64,000 nt of DNA, taken from assembly GCA_964640225.1 (NCBI GenBank), contig CAZXFI010000001.1, forward strand, positions 124,001-188,000, read 5' to 3'. The position numbers and the translations under genes were made by a program. The notes under the pieces were generated by a model. The model saw only the letters and a program-made list of their open reading frames with translations. It was not told where the DNA came from and ran no database searches. This stretch comes from JAGLWW01 sp964640225. GTDB taxonomy: Archaea > Aenigmatarchaeota > Aenigmatarchaeia > PWEA01 > JAGHBM01. Below are positions 42,630 through 51,651 of this stretch, piece after piece. Every line of letters starts with the position of its first letter. Positions within the stretch are counted from its first letter, which is position 1.

Positions 42630-44651
42630 TCACAGCTCCATGAGAAGGGTGTAAGTTTTCTTGGGCTGCAAAACTATAACCCTGTCCTTCTTCTGCCTCC
42701 TGTTCAGGAAACATTTTTTGTAAATGTTGGGTATCTTGGCCTTCACCGGAAGGTTCTTTACCTTCAGCTCAATCTTGTTGTCTTTTCTGGCGTAGGACAG
42801 GCTCACCCTCTTGTTTCCTATCTTTATTTTCCTGTCAAATTTTTTCAGATAGAACTTTGAAGGATCCAGTATGATTATTTTTTCGGTGAGCTTCGGCCTT
42901 ATGCCCAGTACGTAGCTGTCCAGAATGGCCAGCATTCCTGCCATGGACCAGGCCTGGGAGGTGCACCCCCTTGGCCTGAGGTTGTCGGCATTGAATATCT
43001 CGTTTATCCCGTTCACGCACTGTCTGCCGAAATTTGACATGTTTATTCTCAACAGCCTCTTCACGTTTTCAGTTTTTTCGTAGTTGCACTGGGCCAGGGC
43101 GGCAATCATGGTAAGGAACGGCCAGACGCAACCGGTGTGGTAGCCTCTGGGGTCGTGGCCCGCGTCTGAAGACGGGCGGGACATTATTCCCGCAGGAGTA
43201 AGGTAATCAGAACTGAGTATGTCAAAGAGGTGCTTTGAAACGTCCCTGGACACGTGCATCAGGGCGAGCTGGAAAAGGAAGTTGGGAGAGGCGAAGTTTT
43301 TGCCCAGGTTATCCTTGGGCACCGGACCCCAGTATTTCTTTTCTATCTCCTCAAGCATTCGGGAGCTTGTTCTGAAATACTCGCCGGCGTTCTCGTTGTT
43401 CGTATGAAGCATCATCCCCCCGCAATAGAAAGCCCTGCACCACAGGGCCTGGAGGTCTATGGCCTTGTCCCTCTTCACGCTGTCCATCCATGTGTGGCCC
43501 TGGTCCGTGACCAGGTTGTCCTGCAACCTTGACTTGCCGTAATTCAGAACCTCCTTAACCTTTTCAAGCATCTCTTTCCCGAATTTTTCGTCCCCTGTGA
43601 AGTCCAGATAATCGTAAAGCGATATTATCCACAGGGGGGAAGCGTCCGCGGAATCGTAAAAATAGGCCTTTGAGTTTATAAGTCCCGGAGCCTTTCCCTC
43701 CTCTATCTTTTTTCCCACCTCGCGGAGGAATTTTTTAACATGGCCGAACATGCCCAGGTAAAGGTAGGCAGGGACACACCAGCATGCGTCCCTTACCCAA
43801 ACCTCGTTGAAAAAGGGGTAACCTGCTATAAATCCTTTTTCGGATTCAAAAGTCATGAGGCAGCTTATCATCCTGTCAAGGCTTTCCGAGTAACGGGAAT
43901 CCCTGTACTGGCTCCTGAGCCTCTTGAAGTCCCTCTCAGATTTTTTCACCCATTCCGTGTATTTCCTGTAGCCCTTTATCTTTTTTTCCGAAAAAAAGAA
44001 GGGAACCTCCTTTTCCTCGCCGGGCTTCAAATCTATTTCCACCCAGTACTCCCCGGGCACGTATTTTGACTGCATTTCCTCGTTCCAGCTCCCCTTGAGG
44101 CCGGGTTTGGTCAGGTAGCCGCAGCTTTCGGCGTAAATCCCTGGGTTGTGCTCCCCGTAACATTCTTTCTTAGCGAATTCCCCTTTTGGAGCCAGGAAGT
44201 ACAGGCTCCCTATCTCGTTCTCTATCTCAACCATGCTTCTGTGCGTCTTTACCGAGTATTCGTAACCGTGCCTGTTGGTGTCCCTGTGCCTTATGTTCAC
44301 CCCCACTTCCAGGTCTATCCTTGCGCGGGTCCGGGACTGCGAGTTGTTCCTTACCTTCAGGAGGCTGACGAATATGTCCTTACACGGCACGACTTCCTCC
44401 GTTATCACAAGGTCTCCCGTCCTGTGCCTGTGGTTGGCGCACCAGAGCTTGTGCTCAAACTCAAAGCAGTTGTGCATAGAGAGCCACTCCCCGTTTATCC
44501 TGTAGGCCCAGTAGTCCAGAAGCTTCCTGTCAAAGTTCCAGAGACCTGCCCATTTTGACCCGAAGTTCGTGTTAACGAACCTGAAGAGATGCAGGCCTCC
44601 GTTGCAAAGAACGTAATTCTTGAAAAAGTTTTTCTTCGGGTTCACAATCAT
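42630..44651 (-). CDS. Glycogen debranching-type glucosidase (amylo-alpha-1,6-glucosidase family)
   Basis: The 673-residue protein has an N-terminal beta-sandwich (MIVNPKKNFFKNYVLCNGGL) and a C-terminal (alpha/alpha)6 barrel: GFIAGYPFFNEVWVRDACWC, then GHTWMDSVKRDKAIDLQALW and GYHTGCVWPFLTMIAALAQC. This matches archaeal debranching enzymes of the GDE/GH133 type and related GH15 glucoamylases. It would release glucose from branch points, which the ROK kinase 38 nt downstream could phosphorylate. Confidence 0.82.
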   Translation of the reverse strand: MIVNPKKNFFKNYVLCNGGLHLFRFVNTNFGSKWAGLWNFDRKLLDYWAYRINGEWLSMHNCFEFEHKLWCANHRHRTGDLVITEEVVPCKDIFVSLLKVRNNSQSRTRARIDLEVGVNIRHRDTNRHGYEYSVKTHRSMVEIENEIGSLYFLAPKGEFAKKECYGEHNPGIYAESCGYLTKPGLKGSWNEEMQSKYVPGEYWVEIDLKPGEEKEVPFFFSEKKIKGYRKYTEWVKKSERDFKRLRSQYRDSRYSESLDRMISCLMTFESEKGFIAGYPFFNEVWVRDACWCVPAYLYLGMFGHVKKFLREVGKKIEEGKAPGLINSKAYFYDSADASPLWIISLYDYLDFTGDEKFGKEMLEKVKEVLNYGKSRLQDNLVTDQGHTWMDSVKRDKAIDLQALWCRAFYCGGMMLHTNNENAGEYFRTSSRMLEEIEKKYWGPVPKDNLGKNFASPNFLFQLALMHVSRDVSKHLFDILSSDYLTPAGIMSRPSSDAGHDPRGYHTGCVWPFLTMIAALAQCNYEKTENVKRLLRINMSNFGRQCVNGINEIFNADNLRPRGCTSQAWSMAGMLAILDSYVLGIRPKLTEKIIILDPSKFYLKKFDRKIKIGNKRVSLSYARKDNKIELKVKNLPVKAKIPNIYKKCFLNRRQKKDRVIVLQPKKTYTLLMEL

Positions 44652-44689
44652 GGTTAAGTTTAAGAGAAGGGAATATAAATTAATTCCAC

Positions 44690-45535
44690 TTATAAGCGGG
44701 CCGCCCCGTAAAGCTCCGCGTCCTCTTCCGCGACAAGTATTTTCGGGGGCCTGACTATCACCCTTGACTTCATCTCGTCCCGCGCGGGCCTTGTCAGAAG
44801 TGAGCCGCTCCTGCTTATCTTACCGGAAAGGAATATCGCATCGGGGTCCAGAATGTTTGATATGCTGGCCAGCCCGGTTCCTAGGTATGACCCCGCCTCC
44901 CGGTAAACTCTTATTGCCTTTTTGTTTCCCTTCCTTGCCATGGCCTCTGTTTCTTTGGGGCCCAGCCTTTTCCCGAGATATTTTTTTGCAAGCCTTTCAA
45001 ATCCTCTTGAAGAGACGTACTCCTCCAGGCAACCCCTGTTTCCGCAATGGCACCTGAAGCCGTTTTTTTCTATAACTACGTGGCCCATTTCCCCCGCGTT
45101 TCCCTTTCCCCGGTAAATTTTTCCGTCTGTTACCACGGCCCCGCCCACCCCGGTTCCCAGGGTGAGCAGAACGAAATTTTTGAACTCTGAATTCCTTGCG
45201 ACATCCAGGGCGGCGCAGTTGGCGTCGTTTTCCAGGCAAACTTCTGTCCTGAACTCCTTTTCCAGTATTCTTTTCAGCGGCAGGTTCTTCCAAGGCACGT
45301 TGGGAGGGTTCAAAACAATTCCCTTTTTCCTGTCAACAGGTCCCGGAACCCCCACGCCTATCTTGCCTATTTTTTTGTCCGAATAAACCTCGCTTACAAT
45401 CCGGATTATGTTGTCCAGCATGAATTTTTTGCCTTTCCCGGCACAGGTCGGCACCTCTGTCCTTCTGGCAATCCTGTTATCCCTGAAAAGGGCGCACTTG
45501 GTGTTCGTGCCGCCGATAACGAGTGCTATCCTCAT
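44690..45535 (-). CDS. ROK-family sugar kinase (probable glucokinase)
   Basis: The 281-residue protein has the ROK zinc motif CHCGNRGCLEEY, GTGVGGAVV, ENDANCAALD and GNAGEMGHVVI. ROK kinases phosphorylate glucose or related sugars. In the N-terminal ATP-binding strand (LVIGGTNTK) the usual Asp of DxGxT is Val, which is unusual. Between debranching enzyme and PGI/PMI, it fits glucose entry into glycolysis. Confidence 0.85.
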   Translation of the reverse strand: MRIALVIGGTNTKCALFRDNRIARRTEVPTCAGKGKKFMLDNIIRIVSEVYSDKKIGKIGVGVPGPVDRKKGIVLNPPNVPWKNLPLKRILEKEFRTEVCLENDANCAALDVARNSEFKNFVLLTLGTGVGGAVVTDGKIYRGKGNAGEMGHVVIEKNGFRCHCGNRGCLEEYVSSRGFERLAKKYLGKRLGPKETEAMARKGNKKAIRVYREAGSYLGTGLASISNILDPDAIFLSGKISRSGSLLTRPARDEMKSRVIVRPPKILVAEEDAELYGAARL

Positions 45536-45539
45536 TCGT

Positions 45540-46490
45540 TCACTTTCCGCGCTTAAGGCCGTCCTTTATTATTCTTATGTTCTTGGTTTCCGCGGGGTCA
45601 ACCGCCCTCATATTGGCCAGGTAATAGCTTACAATATCCCCCAGGTAGATTACATAGAAAAGCCTTGCAAGCAGGCCCCTGCCCCTTGCCTTCACTTCCA
45701 TAAGCTCTATTTCCCTGGAGAGGATTTTCCTTGCAAGCTTCATATGAAGCTTTATTCTGGGGTGAACCCTGTTGTCCGTAACTATTACAGCGAATATGTC
45801 CTTGTTGTCGCGGAAGTCGCTGACTATCTCGTTGTGGTTCATCTCGGTGAAGCAGTTGTAGTGAGCGAACTTCTTGCTGTTCTCGTTCAGCTGGGTCTGC
45901 CACCTGTAGAGAGAGCACCTGTACTTTTCCGGGCCGTAAAGCACGGGAGTCCTCCTGAAGAACTTTTTCGCGATTTCCCGGGCCAGGGCGGAATCAAAGG
46001 ACTTTATGATGCGGGAAACTTCCCTTACCTCACTTTCCTTGTTTTTCACTATGCCGTTGTCCTGAAGTACCTTCAGTATCGGGAAAAAAAGGTACGGAAG
46101 GGCCACCCTTGGAAGAATTCCCTCGGGTACCTTTATTACGGGGAGTTTTTTCCTGGAAAATTTCCCGCCCGAGGTGACAAGCACCACCTGGCACCCTCTT
46201 TTCCTTGCGTCACCGAGCATGTGCAGGCTCTCCTCCGTGTTGCCCGAGTAGGAAATCATGAAAACAAGCGTTTTTTTGTCCACGAAGCAGGGCATCTTGA
46301 AATCCCTTACCACGAACACGGGCATTTTTATCTCGTCTTCCAGGTAATTGCGCAGTATGTCGCCGGATATAGCGGAGCCCCCCATTCCGCCCACGACTAT
46401 CCTGTTTATCCCTTTTTTAAGTTTTATCTTCGGGGCAAGAGCAAACGCTTTTTTCACGTGGTCCGGATATTCCTTTACAAAATCCAGCAT
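45540..46490 (-). CDS. Bifunctional phosphoglucose/phosphomannose isomerase
   Basis: The 316-residue SIS-domain protein has GGMGGSAISGDILRNYL, MISYSGNTEESLHML, the Thr/Ser-rich sugar-phosphate loop TSGGKF, and LNENSKKFAHYNCFTEMNHNEI with the catalytic glutamate and histidine of the archaeal PGI/PMI family. It interconverts glucose-6-P, fructose-6-P and mannose-6-P. It ends 4 nt before the ROK kinase gene begins, in the same operon. Confidence 0.9.
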   Translation of the reverse strand: MLDFVKEYPDHVKKAFALAPKIKLKKGINRIVVGGMGGSAISGDILRNYLEDEIKMPVFVVRDFKMPCFVDKKTLVFMISYSGNTEESLHMLGDARKRGCQVVLVTSGGKFSRKKLPVIKVPEGILPRVALPYLFFPILKVLQDNGIVKNKESEVREVSRIIKSFDSALAREIAKKFFRRTPVLYGPEKYRCSLYRWQTQLNENSKKFAHYNCFTEMNHNEIVSDFRDNKDIFAVIVTDNRVHPRIKLHMKLARKILSREIELMEVKARGRGLLARLFYVIYLGDIVSYYLANMRAVDPAETKNIRIIKDGLKRGK

Positions 46491-46535
46491 TTTTTAGCCT
46501 CAATTTTATATACTAACTTCTATATTAAAAAAACT

Positions 46536-47297
46536 ATGGAGTATTTTAACCTTAAAGGCAAGTTGGCTATCGTCACCGGAGGCAGCAGGGGACTGGGAAA
46601 AGCGATGGCTATGGGACTCGCCGAATGCGGAGCCAGCATAGTCATAGCCGATGTCATTGAGCAGGAATCGCGGCAGGCAGTTGATGAAATAAAGAAGCTC
46701 CAGGCAGACGCCATTTTTGTGAAAACGGACGTGTCCAGGAAAGAAGAGGTTGACAACCTGGTGCAAAAGGCAATGGAGGCCTACGGCAAGATAGACATTC
46801 TCGTGAACAACGCGGGGATACTGAGAACAAGCCCCGCCGAGGAAACAGGAGAGAAGGAATGGGACCTTGTAATCGGCGTTAACCTCAAGGGGCAATTCCT
46901 CTGCGCCCAGGCTGTGGGAAAAGAAATGATAAAGAAGGGTTCCGGAAAAATAATAAACATCGCGTCCATAGCGGGCAAGTCGGCTTTCAACCAGAGTCTT
47001 TGTTACAACGTAAGCAAGGCCGGAGTGATAATGCTCACCAAAACCCTTGCCTTTGAATGGGGAAAGTACAAGGTGCAGGTGAACGCAATCGCTCCGGGCG
47101 TATTCAAAACGCCGATGACGAAGGGCATGCTTGAAAGCGATACAATGCAGCAAATGATAAAGGGCTTGGTGCCCCTGGGAAGGTACGGCGAGCCAAAAGA
47201 GCTCGTAAGCACCGTGCTTTACCTGGCTTCCGACGCCTCCAGTTACATTACGGGGGAAACAATAACCGTGGACGGTGGCTGGACTTGTCATCTGTGA
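46536..47297 (+). CDS. Short-chain dehydrogenase/reductase
   Basis: The start is the ATG at 46536 (MEYFNLKGKLAIVTGGSRGL); the open frame extending further upstream is antisense to the isomerase gene. The 253-residue SDR has the cofactor motif TGGSRGLG, NNAG, the catalytic YNVSK and GRYGEPKELVS near the end. The substrate is not certain; gluconate 5-dehydrogenase-like and 3-oxoacyl reductase-like enzymes share these motifs. TATA-like TTTTATATAC about 26 nt upstream suggests leaderless transcription. It is coupled to nnrD by a GTGA overlap. Confidence 0.85.
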   Translation: MEYFNLKGKLAIVTGGSRGLGKAMAMGLAECGASIVIADVIEQESRQAVDEIKKLQADAIFVKTDVSRKEEVDNLVQKAMEAYGKIDILVNNAGILRTSPAEETGEKEWDLVIGVNLKGQFLCAQAVGKEMIKKGSGKIINIASIAGKSAFNQSLCYNVSKAGVIMLTKTLAFEWGKYKVQVNAIAPGVFKTPMTKGMLESDTMQQMIKGLVPLGRYGEPKELVSTVLYLASDASSYITGETITVDGGWTCHL

Positions 47298-48097
47298 TAA
47301 CAAGGGACATCCTGAAGAAAGTTTACCCGCAAAGGAAAGTGGATGCCCACAAGTACCAGTTCGGCTCGCTCCTTGTGATAGGGGGAAGCAGGCTTTACCA
47401 CGGCTCCCCGCTTTTCAATTCTTTAGGCGCATACAAATCCGGGGTGGATCTGGTGATAACGCTTGCACCGGAAAGGGTGGCCAACCTCGTGGCGTCTTAC
47501 GGCCCTGACCTCATTGCCTACCCGCTGCCCGGGGATTATATTGAGGAAAAACATCTGAAGGTAATGGAAGAATTCTTGGAAAAATGCACGGCGGTGGTGA
47601 TAGGAGGGGGGCTGTGCAGGGAGAAGAAAACACTGGAAGCGGTCAGAAAATTTCTCGGCAAAACAAAAAAGCCCGCTGTAATAGACGCCGACGCGCTTCA
47701 TGCGTTAAGGCCGTCCGGCATAAAAAGCAACTTCGTGCTTACCCCTCACGCGGGGGAGTTTAGTAAACTTTTCGGCAAGGAGGCCACAAGGAAAAACGTG
47801 GAAAAAATGGCCAAGAAACACAAGTGCGTGATACTTCTTACCCATTCAAAGGACGTAATATCTGACGGAAAGGAGACGCTGGAAAACTGGACTGGAAACC
47901 CCTACATGACCGTCGGGGGAACCGGGGACATACTGGCGGGAATATGCGGCTCTCTCCTGGCCCAGGGCGTTCCTCCCATGGAAGCGGCCTGCGCGGCGGC
48001 CTACATAAACGGCAGGGCGGGCGACCTGGCAGCCCGCGTGAAAAGGCACGCACTCATGGCTTCCGACGTCCTGGGCTACATAGAAAAAGTTATCTAA
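47294..48097 (+). CDS. nnrD: ADP-dependent NAD(P)H-hydrate dehydratase
   Basis: The start is a GTG that overlaps the SDR stop (GTGA). The 267-residue protein is the YjeF C-terminal/NnrD type: KYQFGSLLVIGGSRLYHGSP, VIDADALHALRP, FVLTPHAGEFSKLFG and the nucleotide loop MTVGGTGDILAGICG. It repairs damaged (hydrated) NAD(P)H using ADP. No NnrE epimerase domain is fused, unlike many homologs. Its coupling to an NAD(P)H-using SDR is sensible. Confidence 0.9.
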   Translation: MITRDILKKVYPQRKVDAHKYQFGSLLVIGGSRLYHGSPLFNSLGAYKSGVDLVITLAPERVANLVASYGPDLIAYPLPGDYIEEKHLKVMEEFLEKCTAVVIGGGLCREKKTLEAVRKFLGKTKKPAVIDADALHALRPSGIKSNFVLTPHAGEFSKLFGKEATRKNVEKMAKKHKCVILLTHSKDVISDGKETLENWTGNPYMTVGGTGDILAGICGSLLAQGVPPMEAACAAAYINGRAGDLAARVKRHALMASDVLGYIEKVI

Positions 48098-48738
48098 ACG
48101 CTTGCCAGCTGGTTTATTATTTTCTCCGGGTTCTTGGACTTAACTATGGACGAGGACACCACCACTCCCTCGGCTCCGAGCTCTTTGGCCATGGCCACGT
48201 CCTCTTTTTTGGAAATACCCGCGCCACAAAGAAGCTTTATGCCCGAGCCCTTCATTCTTTTCACGAAGTCCCTCAGCTCGTCAGGCTTTTCCCTGGATAT
48301 GGGCTTGCCCGTGCCTATCAGCTCCGGTATCTCGTAAGCGATGTAATCCGGCCTGTAGTTTTTCAGGTCCACGGCCTCCGAAATTTCCGAGACGAACACC
48401 AGAGTCTTAAGACCCGCCATCTTGCACAGGTTTACCGCGTTCTCCACTTCCCATGATTTCATCGGGTGCTCGGAATGGTTGAGCATCACTCCGGAAGCCC
48501 CGGCGGCCCTGACGCTCTCCGGGGTTATGAAGCCCGTGTTCCTTCCCGCCTCCACGGGGTCAGCGTGCTGCGCGAAAACAGGCACATCCAGGGAAGAAAC
48601 TTTTCTTATGTCCGCGGACTGCACGGCTATGACTATGTCTTTTCCGGACTTTCTTGCCTTTTCGTGAATCTCGGCCAGCTTAAGCGCCCTGGCCCCGGTC
48701 GCCTCGGGGTATGTCTTGAAATTTGTCACGAGAATCAT
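48094..48738 (-). CDS. tpiA: Triosephosphate isomerase
   Basis: The start ATG at 48738 overlaps the aldolase stop by 4 nt; the longer upstream frame is a shadow. The 214-residue protein is the short archaeal TIM: catalytic lysine in LVTNFKTYP, histidine in MLNHSEHP, glutamate in IAYEIPELIGTG, and the phosphate loop LCGAGISKKED. It interconverts DHAP and glyceraldehyde-3-P. It is the last gene of the PGK, kinase, aldolase, TIM run, transcribed in that order. Confidence 0.93.
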   Translation of the reverse strand: MILVTNFKTYPEATGARALKLAEIHEKARKSGKDIVIAVQSADIRKVSSLDVPVFAQHADPVEAGRNTGFITPESVRAAGASGVMLNHSEHPMKSWEVENAVNLCKMAGLKTLVFVSEISEAVDLKNYRPDYIAYEIPELIGTGKPISREKPDELRDFVKRMKGSGIKLLCGAGISKKEDVAMAKELGAEGVVVSSSIVKSKNPEKIINQLASV

Positions 48739-49505
48739 AATTCCTTCACCGCCTCCCCATAGGTGGCCCCCCTGAATATTACTTTTTTCAGGGCCCTGGC
48801 CAGTTTTAAAGGGTTTTTGCTCTGCCATACGTTCCTTCCTATGGCAAGCCCGGCGCACCCGCACTTCATTATATCGCACGTATCCTTAAGCAGCTTTTTC
48901 TGGTCCTTCTTCATGCCTCCCGCAATCACGACCTTTGCCTTTCCCGCAGACCTGACCACCCACTTCAAGTCTGTGGGGTTTCCGTTGTACTTGATTTTTA
49001 TTATATCCGCCCCCAGCTCCAGCCCAACCCTTGACGCATAGGCTAGACTTTCCCGGGACAGCTCGTTCTTCACGGCCTTCCCCCTGGGGTACATCCAAGC
49101 TACTACCGGAAGGCCTCTGGCGTGGGCCTCCTCCTCTATCCTGCCGAACTCCCTGAACATTTTCTGCTCGTGCTGGGAGCCCACGTATATTGTATAGCCT
49201 ACCGCTGCTGCGCCAAGTTTTATTGCCTCCCTGACGGAGCATACCTGGGAAGAAAGCGGGTCGCCTTTTACGAGGTTTGTTCTTCCGTTAAGCTTGGCTA
49301 TCAGGGGCACGCCTTTTCTGTAATACTTCTCCGCCACGCCCTTCTGGAATATCACTCCTGAAAAACTTCCTTTTTTCGCCAAATCCATTATATAGGCAGG
49401 GTCCACGTTCCTGTCGTTGAAGTCCGCGGGGCCGTGCTCCATTCCCTGGTCGTATGCCAGGAAGATCGCCTTGCCTTTGGTCATTATCTTTCCCAGTTCT
49501 GTCAT
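48735..49505 (-). CDS. Class I (DhnA-type) fructose-bisphosphate aldolase
   Basis: The 256-residue protein matches archaeal DhnA-type aldolases: FLAYDQGMEHGPADFNDRN at the start and the Schiff-base lysine in ADIIKIKYNGNP, with IAGGMKKDQKKLL and AIGRNVWQ at the end. It cleaves or makes fructose-1,6-bisphosphate. It overlaps the kinase gene upstream and tpiA downstream by 4 nt each, so the three are translationally coupled. Confidence 0.9.
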   Translation of the reverse strand: MTELGKIMTKGKAIFLAYDQGMEHGPADFNDRNVDPAYIMDLAKKGSFSGVIFQKGVAEKYYRKGVPLIAKLNGRTNLVKGDPLSSQVCSVREAIKLGAAAVGYTIYVGSQHEQKMFREFGRIEEEAHARGLPVVAWMYPRGKAVKNELSRESLAYASRVGLELGADIIKIKYNGNPTDLKWVVRSAGKAKVVIAGGMKKDQKKLLKDTCDIMKCGCAGLAIGRNVWQSKNPLKLARALKKVIFRGATYGEAVKEL

Positions 49506-50467
49506 AAGAACGCCTCCACCTTTACTTTGGCGGGCCTTGTTTTTATTTTTTTCAGGGCCTCCCTGTAAGTCAGGAGCTTGTTTTTTGCCCCGTGATGCAT
49601 GACAACGGACTCCGCGTTGGCCAGGGCAACTTTCATCGCAAACTCAACGTCATTCTTCTTCATCAGCCCAGCCAGGAAAGCCGAGGCAAAGGCGTCGCCC
49701 GCCCCTGTCCTTTCCTTTATCCTTATTCTGTGGGGCTTCATGGAATAGAATTTTTCCCCGTCGCAGGCGTAATCCCCGTGAGGCCCGTCCGTGATGCATA
49801 CCAGCGAAGGCCCCATTTTTCTCACTTCTTTGGCCTGCCTCCTTACGTCCAATTTTCCCGTGAGAAGCCGGGCCTCCCTCCTGTTGAAGACAAGAACGTC
49901 AGTCCTCCCGAGTATGTAACCTATGTCGCTCCTTTTTATCTGGTACTCACTGGGATTGTAGGCCAGCTTTATCCTTTTTTTCCTTGCGTGCTCCGCGAGT
50001 TTTTTCTGTGCCTGGAAGGACCTGTCCATAAGGGAGGAGAAATAAAGCCACTTTGTCCTGATTTTATTCTTTTTTATCTCCTTGAAATCAAGGTGATTGC
50101 TCACGCCCTTGTAAGTGAGTATTGTCCTGTCATGACCCCTGCTGTCCAGAACCACTGAATAAGCCGTGAAGTCCTCCTTTCCCCTAGCTCCTATGAAGTC
50201 CACTTTCTCCCTTTTCAGGGACTCCAGTATCCTTCTGGCGCTGTCGTCCGTGCCCATCTTCCCCAGATAGGCGGTTTTCAGTCCCAGCCTGGAAAATGAA
50301 ACGGCTGTGTTGGTGCCTCCGCCTCCCGTCATGAAATCAAGCTTCTTTATGAGTATTTTGGAACCTGCCGGGTACGATATAAGTTTTTTCGTTCCGTCCA
50401 CATCCGGCAGTTCCGTGTAAACGAAAACGTCCAGGGTGGCGGAGCCCAGTGTTATCACGTCATACAT
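49502..50467 (-). CDS. PfkB-family sugar kinase, probable phosphofructokinase
   Basis: The 321-residue ribokinase-fold enzyme has FMTGGGGTNTAVSFSRLGL and the catalytic RTGAGDAFASAFLAGL motif. The substrate is not set by sequence alone; position between PGK and fructose-bisphosphate aldolase argues for fructose-6-phosphate. The start is ATG at 50467, 2 nt after the PGK stop. Confidence 0.82.
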   Translation of the reverse strand: MYDVITLGSATLDVFVYTELPDVDGTKKLISYPAGSKILIKKLDFMTGGGGTNTAVSFSRLGLKTAYLGKMGTDDSARRILESLKREKVDFIGARGKEDFTAYSVVLDSRGHDRTILTYKGVSNHLDFKEIKKNKIRTKWLYFSSLMDRSFQAQKKLAEHARKKRIKLAYNPSEYQIKRSDIGYILGRTDVLVFNRREARLLTGKLDVRRQAKEVRKMGPSLVCITDGPHGDYACDGEKFYSMKPHRIRIKERTGAGDAFASAFLAGLMKKNDVEFAMKVALANAESVVMHHGAKNKLLTYREALKKIKTRPAKVKVEAFL

Positions 50468-50469
50468 TT

Positions 50470-51624
50470 TTACACCTTCAAAACCTCAAGTCCGGGAAGC
50501 TTTTCCCCTGCAAGGTACGCTATCAGCGCCCCTCCGGCAAGGCTTATATGAGAAAATTTGTCTTTTTTCAAAGAAAAAGATTCTATCACGTGGGAGGAGT
50601 GCCCTCCGCCTATCAGAGAGAAACAACCGCTTTCTTCTATGGCCCTGAGCAGTCCCAGCGTGCCTTTTGAAAAATTCTTTTCCTCAAACTTTCCCGCGGG
50701 ACCTTTGAAGAAGACTGCCTCGGTCTTTTTTATAAACCCGGTGTATTTTTTCACGGTCTTTTTTCCTATATCCAGTATTTCCTTTTCCACGGGCAATTCC
50801 TCTATTCCTATCTCTTTTCTCCCTTTGTCATCAATCGCAAGGTCAACCGGTGTCTCTATCCTTTCCGCGCGCTTCGCTATTTCATCTACAAGGCTTTCCT
50901 TATCTTTCAGCAGTTTGTCTTCCAGCCCCAGGATGTAGCCCCTGGCCTTCAGGCAGAGCAGGGAAAAAATCCCGGTGGACAGGACTTTCTCCGCCCTCCC
51001 GCTCTCAAGGAGAAGCAGGTTGTCCTCGGGCTTGGCCCCTCCAAGAATGTAAACCATTTTCCTGCTCCGCAGGTTTTCCAAGGCGGAAATCTCCCTTTCC
51101 ATCAGCCTGCCTAAGCAGGAAGGCAGAACCAGGGGGAATCCCGTCACCGATGCATGGTCCCTGTGCGCCACGGAAAAAGCGTCGTTCACGAACAAATCAA
51201 AAAGAGGGGAAAGGGTTCTGACTATAAGGTTGCTGGGGGAAGACTCAAACTCCTCCTCCATTGACCTCACATTCTTGAGCAGGATAACCTGTCCGGGCTT
51301 CATATTTCCTATTTCCTGGAGGGCTCTGTCTCCTGTTAAATCATCCACGTAACCGGTTTTCACGATTTTGGAAAGAAGCTTTGCATGCTGCTCCATGCTC
51401 TCAAGAAAATCGGATCCGGGCCTTCCCTGGTGGGCAACTGCAACCACTTTCGCTCCTTTCTCTGAAATTTTCTTCAGCGTCAGCGCATGTTGTTTTATCC
51501 TTTCGTTCATCTGCACCTTTCCGCCTGACAGCGGGGAATTGAGGTCAACCCTCACAAGAACTCTCTTTCCTTTAAGTTCAAAATCTTCCAGGGTGAGGAA
51601 GTTTCCTGTTTCGCTTTCAAGCAT
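50470..51624 (-). CDS. pgk: Phosphoglycerate kinase
   Basis: The 384-residue protein matches archaeal PGK: KGKRVLVRVDLNSPLSGGKV, VAHQGRPGSD, FVNDAFSVAHRDHASVTGF, VYILGGAKPEDNL, and SLIGGGHSSHVIESFSL near the end. It makes ATP from 1,3-bisphosphoglycerate. The nucleotide-binding GG(A/G) loops are intact. It heads a four-gene glycolytic operon. Confidence 0.93.
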   Translation of the reverse strand: MLESETGNFLTLEDFELKGKRVLVRVDLNSPLSGGKVQMNERIKQHALTLKKISEKGAKVVAVAHQGRPGSDFLESMEQHAKLLSKIVKTGYVDDLTGDRALQEIGNMKPGQVILLKNVRSMEEEFESSPSNLIVRTLSPLFDLFVNDAFSVAHRDHASVTGFPLVLPSCLGRLMEREISALENLRSRKMVYILGGAKPEDNLLLLESGRAEKVLSTGIFSLLCLKARGYILGLEDKLLKDKESLVDEIAKRAERIETPVDLAIDDKGRKEIGIEELPVEKEILDIGKKTVKKYTGFIKKTEAVFFKGPAGKFEEKNFSKGTLGLLRAIEESGCFSLIGGGHSSHVIESFSLKKDKFSHISLAGGALIAYLAGEKLPGLEVLKV

Positions 51625-51651
51625 ACAAAATAGAATTAGTCCGGGTCTAAT

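Noticed and set aside
45408..46535. A long plus-strand open frame running into the SDR from upstream
   Set aside because: It is antisense to the PGI/PMI gene, whose motifs are clear. The SDR family starts at the ATG at 46536 with a TATA box ahead of it.
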